Shown: piece by piece, positions 36,808 through 43,746 of the stretch | How positions within the stretch are numbered: position 1 is the stretch's first letter | How the letters are laid out: each line of letters opens with the position of its first letter | Assembly: GCA_029568995.1 (NCBI GenBank) | Contig: JAKPYU010000380.1 | Coordinates: 1 to 43,746 of the forward strand | Reading direction: 5' to 3' | From: Candidatus Omnitrophota bacterium | Lineage (GTDB): Bacteria > Hinthialibacterota > Hinthialibacteria > Hinthialibacterales > JAKPRU01 | Length of the DNA stretch: 43,746 nucleotides | The notes under the pieces: generated by a model | The model's database searches: none | Seen by the model: the letters and a program-made list of their open reading frames with translations, nothing else | What the model was told of the DNA's origin: nothing | Made by a program: the position numbers and the translations under genes

Positions 36808-37659
36808 CTAGGTCAGCCATACGGAGCTATATCGAAGACGGCGCAACAAATAATCGTAAACAAATCCCAGAAGCGCGAGGAGAAACAGACGATTAGCCAC
36901 GGCGGCCACTATGGCGATTCTGCCTGAAGAATCCATTACGCCGGATGTTCCGACGGGTGAAGGGAGCGGATTAAAGAAGAGATTGATCGGCCCGATTTCT
37001 TTCAGCCAGAAAAAATGAATCCCGAACACCAGCACGGCAACAATCGCGGTAGCTACGGCATTCCGACAGAATGTCGAAATTAAGACGGTGATCAGGGCTA
37101 CGGCAAAGGCGGTACTCAAGCAGAATCCGCCCACCCATAAGGGGTACAACTCGGCGGACAGGAACGGACCGAAAACGGCGAAGATCAGAAGTGTCAATCC
37201 GCCGCACCATGCTGTGAGTGAGAGTACCTGCACCAATACGATGCCACCCCGTGAGAGCGGCTGACTCCAGAGGATCTCCAGGGAGTTCTCATCCCGTTCC
37301 CGGGGCAGCAAGTTGATGGTGAAGAGAATCATGATTACGGTAAACAGACGGTAAGAGGAATCCAGAATTTCCCGTCCCCCTTTCGGCGAGTAACTCAGGA
37401 ACAGAAAGGAGAGCCACAGAACGGCAGCGATGATCGCGATATATCCCTCAATACGGAGGAAGCGACGGGAAGTGTAGAGGAACATCGCCCCATAGTATCG
37501 AGTGCATCTCCAGAGCCGGCGAGACGCCGTGGCGATCCCGCGCGCCGTAGCCCGTGCTGCTCGCACCAGTCCCCGCCCGGCCGCTTTCGGCCAGTACCAG
37601 ACGAGATTGAGCGGCAGGAACATGATCCACCGCCACACGGCCCGGAACGCGATGCGCAT
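36808..37659 (-). CDS. ABC-2 type permease
   Basis: The product has 283 residues. A basic N-terminal arm (about 70 residues, Arg-rich) precedes six hydrophobic helices, including YIAIIAAVLWLSFLFL, LFTVIMILFTINLLPRERDE, LTAWCGGLTLLIFAVFG and the final LFLLALLGFVYDYLL. NLLPRERDENSLEILWSQPLSRG, on the first cytoplasmic loop, is a typical ABC-2 signature region that contacts the ATPase. It lies downstream of the ATPase gene at 37759 and should form a transporter with it. GAGGAG precedes the ATG. Eighteen bases separate it from the RND gene. Confidence 0.85.
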   Translation of the reverse strand: MRIAFRAVWRWIMFLPLNLVWYWPKAAGRGLVRAARATARGIATASRRLWRCTRYYGAMFLYTSRRFLRIEGYIAIIAAVLWLSFLFLSYSPKGGREILDSSYRLFTVIMILFTINLLPRERDENSLEILWSQPLSRGGIVLVQVLSLTAWCGGLTLLIFAVFGPFLSAELYPLWVGGFCLSTAFAVALITVLISTFCRNAVATAIVAVLVFGIHFFWLKEIGPINLFFNPLPSPVGTSGVMDSSGRIAIVAAVANRLFLLALLGFVYDYLLRRLRYSSVWLT

Positions 37660-37758
37660 TGTTTCAGCGACTCCTCACACCTGCACCGTATATTCCACCC
37701 TCTCCCGAAAGGAGAGGGACATCCTGCCTTATCAATGTTCGCTCTACGCCTTGGTGGG
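37660..37758 (-). promoter_or_regulatory. In-operon spacer with hairpins
   Basis: This is the widest gap of the efflux operon (99 bases). A GC palindrome copy (37698-37718, 8-base arms CCCTCTCC/GGAGAGGG) lies here. A further palindrome GGGCTAGCCC (37756-37765) covers the ATPase stop codon. They could slow or process the transcript between the ABC ATPase and the downstream genes. Confidence 0.45.
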
Positions 37759-38676
37759 CTAGCCCACAGACGGGCTTGAGCCGACCCTACGTGTATCTCC
37801 CCCCAAGAAGAGCACATAGGCGTCTTCCAGGGTCGGCAGAACCGGTCTGGCTGTCGGGCGCGGCGGTTCGGGAGCTGCAACGCGAAAGGCCAACCCATCC
37901 GGTTGCTCGCGAACCTGCACCAAGTTGCCTTGTCCCATCAGTCCTTCCAGGTCATCGCTGCTGCCGACAAATTCCCAGATCCGGCCTTCCGCGGGCGAGA
38001 CGAAATCCATGGGAGATCCGCAATACCGCAGTTGTCCATCCGAGATCAGCGCCATCCGCGAGCAGGTTTCTTCCACGTCGCCGACAATGTGCGTGGAGAG
38101 AATGACCACTCGTCCCTCGCCCAGTTCAAACAGGTCGTTTCGGAAATGGACCCGTTCTTCCGGGTCCAGGCCGGCTGTCGGCTCGTCGACGATCAGAATT
38201 TTCGGATCGCCCATGAGGGCCTGGGCAATTCCAACCCGTCGCAACATGCCACCCGAAAACGTGGAGAGGCGCTTGTTGCGTACCTCCTCCAGGCGCACCA
38301 TGCGGAGGAGGTCGCGGGCACGATCCCGCGCCGAGTGGCGAGACAGGTTGTGCAATCGACCGATATAGGTCAGAAATTCCTGGGCGGTCAATTCGGGGTA
38401 ATAGCCAAAGAACTGCGGAAGATATCCCAGGAGCGAACGAATGCGCGTTTCATGCTTGCGAGTATCAAGACCGCACAGAGTGAGTCGGCCTGAGGTCGGT
38501 GCAAGCAGCAGGGTAATGATCTCCATGAGAGTGGTCTTTCCTGCGCCATTTGGTCCCAACAGTCCGAACAGGCCCTCCGTGAGAGTCAGAGTAATGCCTT
38601 TGAGGGCCTCCGTGCCGTCCGGATAGACCTTTCGCAGATCATGGCATTCCACTCGAAGCGGCAATTCCGTATTCAT
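37759..38676 (-). CDS. ABC-2 transporter ATP-binding protein (GldA/BcrA-like)
   Basis: The product has 305 residues when started at the ATG at 38676; a GTG 12 bases upstream is the alternative, and neither has a strong ribosome binding site. Walker A GPNGAGKTT is at residues 41-49, Q-loop LGYLPQFFGYYPELT, signature FSGGMLRRVG, Walker B ILIVDEPTAGLD (about 160-171) and H-loop STHIVGDVEE. The closing part (PPRPTARPVLPTLEDAYVLFLGG) is similar in plan to the end of the ATPase domain in the RND fusion protein (LPPTLEDAYILH). The two ATPases are therefore likely paralogues. It is cytoplasmic and pairs with the permease at 36808. Confidence 0.9.
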   Translation of the reverse strand: MNTELPLRVECHDLRKVYPDGTEALKGITLTLTEGLFGLLGPNGAGKTTLMEIITLLLAPTSGRLTLCGLDTRKHETRIRSLLGYLPQFFGYYPELTAQEFLTYIGRLHNLSRHSARDRARDLLRMVRLEEVRNKRLSTFSGGMLRRVGIAQALMGDPKILIVDEPTAGLDPEERVHFRNDLFELGEGRVVILSTHIVGDVEETCSRMALISDGQLRYCGSPMDFVSPAEGRIWEFVGSSDDLEGLMGQGNLVQVREQPDGLAFRVAAPEPPRPTARPVLPTLEDAYVLFLGGDTRRVGSSPSVG

Positions 38677-38708
38677 AGGTGAGATCACTACGACAAAGCG
38701 GGAACCTG

Positions 38709-40262
38709 TCAGAGAGGTTTTTCGTTCTGTTGTTCCAAACCGGCATCTTGCCCTCGGATGCTGGCATTGACTTCGACGCCATCGGTCAGGGTTTCGTACC
38801 CCAGGACCACCAGCAGGTCTCCGTCTTTGAGTCCATCGGCGATTTCAACTCTCTCCCGATTCTCGATACCCAAGGTTACGACGCGTTGTTTTGCCACCAT
38901 GATGGCGACCGGCTCGGCGGATTCCTCGATTTCATCGGTGGCGTCCTGGACCGTATCGGTCGCCTCGATCTCCGATCCACTGGCATCTTGCACGGCCTCG
39001 GCCATGGCAATTCCGCTGCTCGATGGCTTGTCGGGATTGGAAGAATCGTCCCCTGCAGGTGTTGGGGTGTCGGACGGTTCAGTCTCCTTTGTCGGAGCGG
39101 AGACGGTATCTGTGGCGCTTGCGGGCGAAAGTTCCTCGGTTAATTCCTTCTTCTCCACCACAAAGACTACGTATTGATTGTTGCGGAGCATCACCAGGTC
39201 GCGCGGGATACTGATCGCATCCAGTCGGGTTTCGGTGATGATCTGCGCGCTGGAGAACATGCCCGGACGAAGTTCCGTGAGCGGATTATCGACAATCACC
39301 TTGACCGTATACGTTCGAGTTGTCGGGTTGAGGGTGGAGGAGATGTCCCGGACGGTTCCAACGTATTTCCGGCCATCTTTGGAATAGATGCCGAGTTCGA
39401 CGGTCTGTCCGATTTTGACAAAGTCGATGTCTTTAGCCGGAACATCCAGTTCGACCACCACCTGACGGATATCCGCGATGCGGAGGACGGTCTGTCCGGA
39501 GCCGACGAGGGTTCCCTCCAGCAGCGTCAGGTCGGTTTCCTGGGCGCTGGCATCTCCGGCTGTGGGAGGAACCGCGGGGAGAAGAATGCCGGCAAACGGA
39601 GCCAGGATATCCGTTTTACGCAGGTCCTCCTTCATTTTCTCAATCTGAGTCCGCCGGGTTTCGATTGTTGTAAGCGCCTGTTGATGCTGGCTTTCTGACT
39701 GAATCCGGGAAAGGCGTGCCTGCTCGTACTGGACTTCGGAGTAGGCGCCACGCTCGAACATTTTCTTGCTGGATTCTTCCTCTTTGATTCGACGTTCCAT
39801 GGTCGCGCGTGCGGGGATGAGATCCTGTTGTGCCATTTCAAGGGCACGTTCGGCTTCCCGGAGATCCAGTTGGATGGTGGTATCGTCTATTTTCGCCAGG
39901 AGCGTATTGGGTTCGACGTAATCGCCGTCTTCCCAGCGTTTGGAGAAATAGATCCGACCGCTCATTTCGGCCTTCAGTTCGACTTCTTTCAAGGGGCGAA
40001 TGGTTCCGAAGGCCTGGAGATAGGCGTTCATTGACCCGCGCGCAAGAAGCTGGGCGGTGACCGGGATTCGGAATGTGCGTGCTTCCGGTTTCTTCGGTCC
40101 GTTGGATCTGTCGGATGAGTTCGATCCACGACCTCTTCCGTCTCGATTGTCGGGCTGGGACCGGTTGCATCCGACCATCATCAGGCAAGAGACCAGCGCA
40201 ATGACTTGAAACGCAAGCAGCCATCGGTGGGCAGCTGGATACCGTTTATTTGTCTGAGGCAT
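38709..40262 (-). CDS. Periplasmic adaptor (membrane fusion) lipoprotein with acidic insert
   Basis: The product has 517 residues; most adaptors have 350-420. The signal has a lipobox at Val30-Gly31-Cys32 (MMVGC). Residues about 60-130 and 222-270 make the lipoyl halves (GSMNAYLQAFGTIRPLKEVELKAE is at the start, DILAPFAGILLPAVPP at the return). A coiled-coil hairpin of about 90 residues lies between them (RRIKEEESSKKMFERGAYSEV). Beta-barrel strands follow, with VELDVPAKDIDFVKIGQTVEL. An unusual Ser/Thr/Pro/Asp/Glu-rich insert occupies about residues 372-450 before the final domain resumes at VAKQRVVTLGIENRERVEI. It would bridge RND and/or ABC components to TolC and is first in the operon. Confidence 0.88.
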   Translation of the reverse strand: MPQTNKRYPAAHRWLLAFQVIALVSCLMMVGCNRSQPDNRDGRGRGSNSSDRSNGPKKPEARTFRIPVTAQLLARGSMNAYLQAFGTIRPLKEVELKAEMSGRIYFSKRWEDGDYVEPNTLLAKIDDTTIQLDLREAERALEMAQQDLIPARATMERRIKEEESSKKMFERGAYSEVQYEQARLSRIQSESQHQQALTTIETRRTQIEKMKEDLRKTDILAPFAGILLPAVPPTAGDASAQETDLTLLEGTLVGSGQTVLRIADIRQVVVELDVPAKDIDFVKIGQTVELGIYSKDGRKYVGTVRDISSTLNPTTRTYTVKVIVDNPLTELRPGMFSSAQIITETRLDAISIPRDLVMLRNNQYVVFVVEKKELTEELSPASATDTVSAPTKETEPSDTPTPAGDDSSNPDKPSSSGIAMAEAVQDASGSEIEATDTVQDATDEIEESAEPVAIMVAKQRVVTLGIENRERVEIADGLKDGDLLVVLGYETLTDGVEVNASIRGQDAGLEQQNEKPL

Positions 40263-40750
40263 TCTTGGGGTTTCGGGAAACGCCCGAATCGGCTCGCTCA
40301 GTTTCTCGGATGGATGTCTCCAAACCGATAGGGTATTTGTATAAAACGGTTGAGACGTTCGGAATATATCGTCTCATCTCACACAATAAGTATAATACGT
40401 TTGAGATCGAATGTTTATTTAGTCATCCCCTCGAAAAACAACCGCCTCCGAGGGTAACATGAACCGTAAGATGATAAAAATGAAATAAATAGGTATTCTA
40501 TTCTTTCTTTGTTTGTCTTGCGGGCCTGAAGACGTCAGATAGCCGAAAACCGGAATGCTTTTAGGCGGCATTTCTTTCTCTCTGCCGGCGAATTGCGTAA
40601 GATATCCATTTCCAGCCATGATCCCTGATGCCGAATCCGTCGCCAGTCTGTCCGGCAACGTTCTTTTCGGCCGGGGTGTCACGGTCATTCCCATGATGCC
40701 ATTCGCCACGGATGCGGATCGCACAGAAACGCTTTGGAGGATTATCCATA
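40263..40750. other. Long divergent intergenic region between the efflux operon and the HAD gene
   Basis: These 488 bases contain no well-supported gene. The left 180 bases are A/T-rich compared with the surroundings and hold the operator-like cluster described separately. The right part carries the ribosome binding site GGAGG at 40736-40740 for the HAD gene. A small open frame (40555-40758) overlaps the HAD start but has no features that support it. Confidence 0.5.
40350..40406. promoter_or_regulatory. Operator-like TGAGA cluster with TATAAT box
   Basis: The inverted repeat TGAGACG (40351-40357) and CGTCTCA (40370-40376) has a 12-base A/T-rich spacer. A further TCTCA is at 40377-40381 and a further TGAGA at 40402-40406, so the pentamer occurs four times in 56 bases in the order forward, reverse, reverse, forward. 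TATAAT lies at 40391-40396. The site is about 90-145 bases before the efflux operon start, a sensible place for a repressor of TetR or MarR type. No such regulator gene is in the window. Confidence 0.5.
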
Positions 40751-41617
40751 ATGACTGAAACCACCGGTTCTCCCGTGAAAGGAACCTTTCTGCCGGGGAC
40801 GCAGATTGAAATCATCAATCCCGATATCGTCCGGGGACAAATCCAGTTCGCGTTGTTCGATTTCGATGGGACTCTCTCGCTGATTCGTGAGGGGTGGCAG
40901 CAGGTGATGATTCCCATGATGGTCGAGATTCTGAAGGACCTCAACACCGGCGAATCCGACGAGGAACTCAATACGATTGTGACGGATTTTGTCACTCGGC
41001 TTACGGGCAAACAGACGATATACCAGATGATCGAGCTGGCGGAGGAAATCAAGAAGCGGGGGCATGAACCGAAGGAGCCTCTGGAATACAAGCATCAATA
41101 CCTGGACCTTTTGTGGACCCAAATCAAGGACCGTGTTCACGGATTGGAGTCAGGCGAGCTGCAGCCACTGGATTGGGTAGTTCCCGGAGCGATGGACATT
41201 GTGCGGGAACTCCATGAGCGGGATATCACCATGTATCTCGCCAGCGGGACGGATCGTCCGTATGTCATGAATGAATCGGGCGTGCTGGGGCTTCATCCGT
41301 ATTTCGGCGATTCCGAGCGGATCTATGGCGCGCTGGACGACTACAAGAGCTTCTCCAAGCGGATGATCATCCAGAAGATCCTGAAGGATAATGATTTATC
41401 CGGGCCGGGCTTGGTTACATTCGGGGACGGATATGTTGAAATTGAGGACACGAAGACGGTCGGGGGGATTGCGGTGGGTGTTGCCACCAATGAAGCGGAG
41501 CGAGTGGGAATCGACGAGTGGAAACGCAACCGGCTCATCCAGGCGGGTGCGGATATCATCATGCCGGACTTCCGTGAGGCGAAGGAAGTTGTGGCGTATC
41601 TGTTCAACGAGAGTTAA
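40751..41617 (+). CDS. HAD-superfamily phosphatase
   Basis: The product has 288 residues. The ATG at 40751 is chosen because GGAGG lies at suitable spacing; an upstream ATG at 40712 has no such site. Motif I is FDFDGTLSLI (Asp37 nucleophile, Asp39 acid), motif II MYLASGTDRPYV, motif III Lys in FSKRMIIQKILKDN and motif IV VTFGDGYVEIEDTK. A helical cap of about 100 residues lies between motifs I and II, as in phosphoglycolate and beta-phosphoglucomutase types. It would act on a small sugar phosphate in the cytoplasm. Its neighbours (PfkB kinase, SIS isomerase) suggest the phosphatase step of a heptose-like pathway, but it is not close to classic GmhB. Confidence 0.85.
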   Translation: MTETTGSPVKGTFLPGTQIEIINPDIVRGQIQFALFDFDGTLSLIREGWQQVMIPMMVEILKDLNTGESDEELNTIVTDFVTRLTGKQTIYQMIELAEEIKKRGHEPKEPLEYKHQYLDLLWTQIKDRVHGLESGELQPLDWVVPGAMDIVRELHERDITMYLASGTDRPYVMNESGVLGLHPYFGDSERIYGALDDYKSFSKRMIIQKILKDNDLSGPGLVTFGDGYVEIEDTKTVGGIAVGVATNEAERVGIDEWKRNRLIQAGADIIMPDFREAKEVVAYLFNES

Positions 41618-41678
41618 GATTTGCAGCATAAGGGTTGACAGACCATCGAGTCCATAGATTGCGGTTGGAGACGAAGCC

Positions 41679-41981
41679 ATGAATCCTCAGGTGCAATTGG
41701 ATCGGGATGCTCTGGCGGAGTTCTGCCGCAAATGGAGGATTCGCGAACTCTCCATTTTCGGTTCAGCGATTCGGGATGATTTCGGCCCCGAAAGCGACTT
41801 GGATTTTCTGGTCAGTTTCGAGCCGGGAACGCGGCTGGATATGTGCGATCTGCTGGATATGAAAGAGGAACTGGAAGCCCGGTATGGACGCCCGGTTGAT
41901 CTGGTTGAGAAGGAGGCATTGCGAAATCCCTGGAGAAAGCGCGAAATCCTGGGAACGCGCAAGGTGATCTATGCGGCCTGA
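41679..41981 (+). CDS. MntA-type minimal nucleotidyltransferase (antitoxin-like)
   Basis: The product has 100 residues. It contains the minimal nucleotidyltransferase core: LSIFGSAIRDDFGPESDLDF, with the GSx...SDxD catalytic arrangement, then VDLVEKEALRNPWRKREIL. In MntA/HepT systems such a protein silences the HepT RNase by adding AMP to it. It lies 61 bases after the HAD gene. Its last codons overlap the ATG of a truncated hepT remnant at 41971, the usual translational coupling of this toxin-antitoxin pair. It therefore appears to be an orphan antitoxin, perhaps no longer under selection or acting on a distant HepT. Confidence 0.8.
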   Translation: MNPQVQLDRDALAEFCRKWRIRELSIFGSAIRDDFGPESDLDFLVSFEPGTRLDMCDLLDMKEELEARYGRPVDLVEKEALRNPWRKREILGTRKVIYAA

Positions 41982-42069
41982 CAACAAAGACATGGCCCGC
42001 CTGTGGGGTTGCGCGCGTAGCAATCCGATAGCTGGAATAGACAACACAACACAGAACAAAGGGACCTGA
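41971..42069 (+). pseudogene. 5' remnant of hepT toxin gene
   Basis: An ATG overlapping the end of the MntA-type gene opens MRPDNKDMARLW, the standard beginning of HepT proteins (MRPDxxDxAxLW). The match ends abruptly after residue 12, and the next 20 residues (GCARSNPIAGID...) are unrelated before a stop at 42067. The rest of HepT, including the Arg-x4-His-x-Tyr motif, is missing. A deletion that also brought the kinase gene close (ATG at 42072) explains the layout. Confidence 0.65.
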
Positions 42070-42071
42070 AC

Positions 42072-43109
42072 ATGGACCGAAGAAGACTGGAGGCGCTGCT
42101 TGAAGGATTCACGCAGCGGAAAATTGTTGTGATCGGCGACTTCTTCCTGGACAAGTACCTGGAAATCGACCCAAAACTGACGGAAAAATCCCTGGAAACC
42201 GACCTGGATGCCTACCAGGTTGTCGGCAAACGATGCCAACCGGGCGCAGCAGGAACCGTGATGAGCAACCTTGTTGCGCTTCAGGTGGGTCGCCTGGCAG
42301 CGGTCGGGATTATCGGCGATGACGGGGAAGGATATGAATTGACCAAAGCACTTACCCGGATGGGCGTGGATATCCGCCACCTGATCCGGTCGCAGGACCG
42401 ATTCACACCGACCTACACCAAGCCGATGCTTCAGTTGCCGGGCGGGGAAGAGGAAATGAACCGCCAGGATATCAAGAACCGAACGCTTCTGCCGGAACGC
42501 CTGGAATCGGAGATTATCGAGCATATCAAAGAGGCCGTTGCGGATGCCGACGGGGTGATTATTCTTGACCAGGTACAGGAACGGAACTGTGGAGTGGTGA
42601 CGGACAAAGTGCGGGACCTGCTTGCCCAACTCTCCGATGCCTCACGCGAGAAAATCTTTTTCGCGGATTCGCGGGTTCGAATCGGGGAGTTTCGTCGAGT
42701 CATTGTGAAACCGAATCGGTATGAGACGGCCGCCGCGGTGGGGATCGAGGAGAATCCGACCCCCGAACGGGCACGAGAGGCGGCGATGACCCTGGCGCAA
42801 CGCACCGGACGGCCCGTGTTTATGACGATGGACAAGTCCGGCATTATTGTGGCGGAGAGTGACCGGACCTGGAGCGTTCCCGCTGTTCGGGTGGAAGGTC
42901 CTATCGACATTGTGGGAGCGGGTGACAGTACCACGGCCGGGTCGGTCTCTGCGCTGGTCTCAGGTGCTTCTCTGGCTGAGGCGGCCGCAGTGGGTTGCCT
43001 GGTTGCATCCGTGACGATCCGACAGCTGGGCACAACCGGGACGGCCAGCCCGCAACAGATGGTCGAGGCGTTTGAAGGAACCGGGGATCTTTACGCGGAA
43101 GTTGAGTAG
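42072..43109 (+). CDS. PfkB-family carbohydrate kinase, HldE kinase-domain-like
   Basis: The product has 345 residues. The N-terminal IVVIGDFFLDKYLEID contains the sugar-contacting Asp residues of the RfaE/HldE kinase type. QPGAAGTVMSNLVALQVG replaces the usual GGAANVA phrase, and GIIGDDGEGYEL follows. The C-terminal anion hole and base are in DIVGAGDSTTAGSVSAL, with Asp285 as catalytic base. The cytidylyltransferase half of bifunctional HldE is absent. It would phosphorylate a sugar or sugar phosphate in the cytoplasm. With a GmhA-like SIS protein downstream and a HAD phosphatase upstream, a heptose-1,7-bisphosphate route or a variant of it is the best inference. Confidence 0.85.
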   Translation: MDRRRLEALLEGFTQRKIVVIGDFFLDKYLEIDPKLTEKSLETDLDAYQVVGKRCQPGAAGTVMSNLVALQVGRLAAVGIIGDDGEGYELTKALTRMGVDIRHLIRSQDRFTPTYTKPMLQLPGGEEEMNRQDIKNRTLLPERLESEIIEHIKEAVADADGVIILDQVQERNCGVVTDKVRDLLAQLSDASREKIFFADSRVRIGEFRRVIVKPNRYETAAAVGIEENPTPERAREAAMTLAQRTGRPVFMTMDKSGIIVAESDRTWSVPAVRVEGPIDIVGAGDSTTAGSVSALVSGASLAEAAAVGCLVASVTIRQLGTTGTASPQQMVEAFEGTGDLYAEVE

Positions 43110-43130
43110 ACTTCGTTGCCCCCCCTTCAA

Positions 43131-43150
43131 TCCCCCCGTGAACGGAGGGA
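43131..43150. repeat. GC palindrome repeat, copy 7
   Basis: Arms TCCCCCCG and CGGAGGGA with one mismatch surround TGAA, followed by a related cagggtgaggg phrase. The repeat lies in the 139-base gap between kinase and isomerase genes that otherwise look co-transcribed. Confidence 0.6.
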
Positions 43151-43248
43151 GAAATTCCCTCAGGGGCAGGGTGAGGGAATCGACAATCACAAGACATGCA
43201 AGAACCGAATAGATACGGGTCCGATACCCGGCTCGATACGGAGGAATC

Positions 43249-43746
43249 ATGAGCGTTACAAACTACTTTGAACGACTGAATCGAGAATTTGAGAAACTGG
43301 ATCTGTCCGAGATCGACGATCTGGTCAATGCGATCCATGAGGCGTACCGGAACGGACGTTTTGTGTTCATCATCGGAAACGGCGGCAGCGGGGCGAATGC
43401 CTCGCATTTGTGCGAGGATCTCGGCAAAGGCACATTAACCGATTTTGAGAAGCAGAAGCGCCTGAAGGTCATCAGTCTCACCGACAACAGCCCGTACATC
43501 CTTGCATGGGGCAACGATGAGGGATACGACCGGATTTTTATCGAACAGCTGAAGAACCTGGCATCCCAGGGGGACCTGCTGATTGCAATCAGCGGTTCCG
43601 GCAACAGCCCCAATGTTCTTCGGGCGATTGAATGGGCCAATCAGATCGGCATGGTCACATTCGGCGTGACTGGCTATGACGGCGGGAAGCTGAAGAAGAT
43701 GGCGCAGAGGAACTGGCATGTCCCATGTATGGATATGGGCATGGCC
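43249..43746 (+). CDS. SIS-domain sugar isomerase, GmhA-like (partial, cut by right edge)
   Basis: The first 166 residues are present. GGAGGAATC directly precedes the ATG. The SIS fold shows [20 protein letters not shown] (residues about 41-60), the sugar phosphate-binding loop typical of phosphoheptose isomerase, and [17 protein letters not shown] (about 114-130). The spacing and [19 protein letters not shown] middle match GmhA/DiaA-type proteins. GmhA converts sedoheptulose 7-phosphate to D-glycero-D-manno-heptose 7-phosphate as the first step of heptose synthesis. The neighbouring kinase fits the next step. A DiaA-like or other isomerase role is possible. Confidence 0.85.
   Translation, partial: MSVTNYFERLNREFEKLDLSEIDDLVNAIHEAYRNGRFVFIIGNGGSGANASHLCEDLGKGTLTDFEKQKRLKVISLTDNSPYILAWGNDEGYDRIFIEQLKNLASQGDLLIAISGSGNSPNVLRAIEWANQIGMVTFGVTGYDGGKLKKMAQRNWHVPCMDMGMA

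Larger units (their letters stand above)
24951..40262 (-). other. Predicted seven-gene hybrid RND/ABC efflux operon
   Basis: Seven genes run in one direction. From the promoter side: adaptor lipoprotein, ABC ATPase, ABC-2 permease, RND permease, ABC-2 permease with M1-like domain, RND permease fused to an ABC ATPase, TolC. Gaps are 32, 99, 18, -4, -4 and 66 bases. The set forms a complete tripartite RND pump (two inner-membrane subunits, one adaptor, one TolC) plus two complete ATPase/permease pairs. Substrate is unknown. No regulator gene is adjacent; an operator-like site lies at 40350-40406. Confidence 0.75.

Noticed and set aside
40250-40462. 70-residue open frame upstream of the efflux operon
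   Set aside because: It overlaps the operator-like region and the adaptor start, has no ribosome binding site and no recognisable motif.
40555-40758. 67-residue open frame overlapping the HAD start
   Set aside because: The overlap could allow translational coupling, but its own start lacks a convincing ribosome binding site and the sequence shows no family features.
41679-41981. Nucleotidyltransferase as the missing sugar-nucleotide step of the heptose cluster
   Set aside because: It is a 100-residue minimal MNT protein with an adjoining hepT stub, not a cytidylyl- or guanylyltransferase of the sugar-activating type.

Overview
The window looks like chromosomal DNA (roughly 55-60% GC by eye) from an uncultivated, didermic, glycan-degrading bacterium. 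TolC, lipoprotein-type adaptors, large exported glycoside hydrolases, a DUF1080 protein, uroporphyrinogen-decarboxylase-like proteins, a dockerin-like EF-hand tail, a GspG-like pseudopilin and an SxtJ/DUF5989 pair are typical of candidate phyla such as Sumerlaeota or Hydrogenedentota, or of the wider PVC/FCB groups. This placement is inference. I saw no rRNA, tRNA, CRISPR array, transposase or phage gene.

Bases 1-18,900 hold carbohydrate-use and accessory genes: the end of a membrane protein, an exported DUF1080 protein, a very large GH106-like glycosidase, a second exported TIM-barrel glycosidase-like protein, a sugar-type ABC binding protein, a membrane-anchored VOC protein, two divergent UroD-like proteins, an EF-hand protein, a MalK-type ATPase and a class III aminotransferase. 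A likely five-gene transcript follows (16,731-22,394): a long Crp-like protein, an iron-type alcohol dehydrogenase, a GH38 alpha-mannosidase homologue lacking the expected nucleophile Asp, SxtJ and DUF5989. A methyltransferase, a small lipoprotein and a lone pseudopilin lie on the opposite strand.

The centrepiece is a 15.3 kb minus-strand operon (24,951-40,262) that mixes two transporter classes. In transcription order it encodes a periplasmic adaptor lipoprotein, an ABC ATPase, an ABC-2 permease, an RND permease, an ABC-2 permease fused to an M1-peptidase-like domain without its zinc motif, an RND permease fused to a complete ABC ATPase domain, and TolC. ATGA overlaps join the three central genes. 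It thus encodes two RND subunits, two ABC ATPase domains, two ABC-2 membrane domains, one adaptor and one outer-membrane channel. An operator-like cluster of TGAGA motifs lies upstream. I regard this as the best candidate for an undescribed hybrid RND/ABC efflux system.

From 40,751 to the right edge lies a plus-strand sugar-phosphate cluster: a HAD phosphatase, a PfkB kinase and a GmhA-like SIS isomerase (cut by the edge), as in heptose synthesis. It is interrupted by a MntA-type nucleotidyltransferase with a 5' stub of its toxin partner hepT. GC-rich palindromes of one family recur at least seven times between genes, and two other inverted-repeat elements occur.
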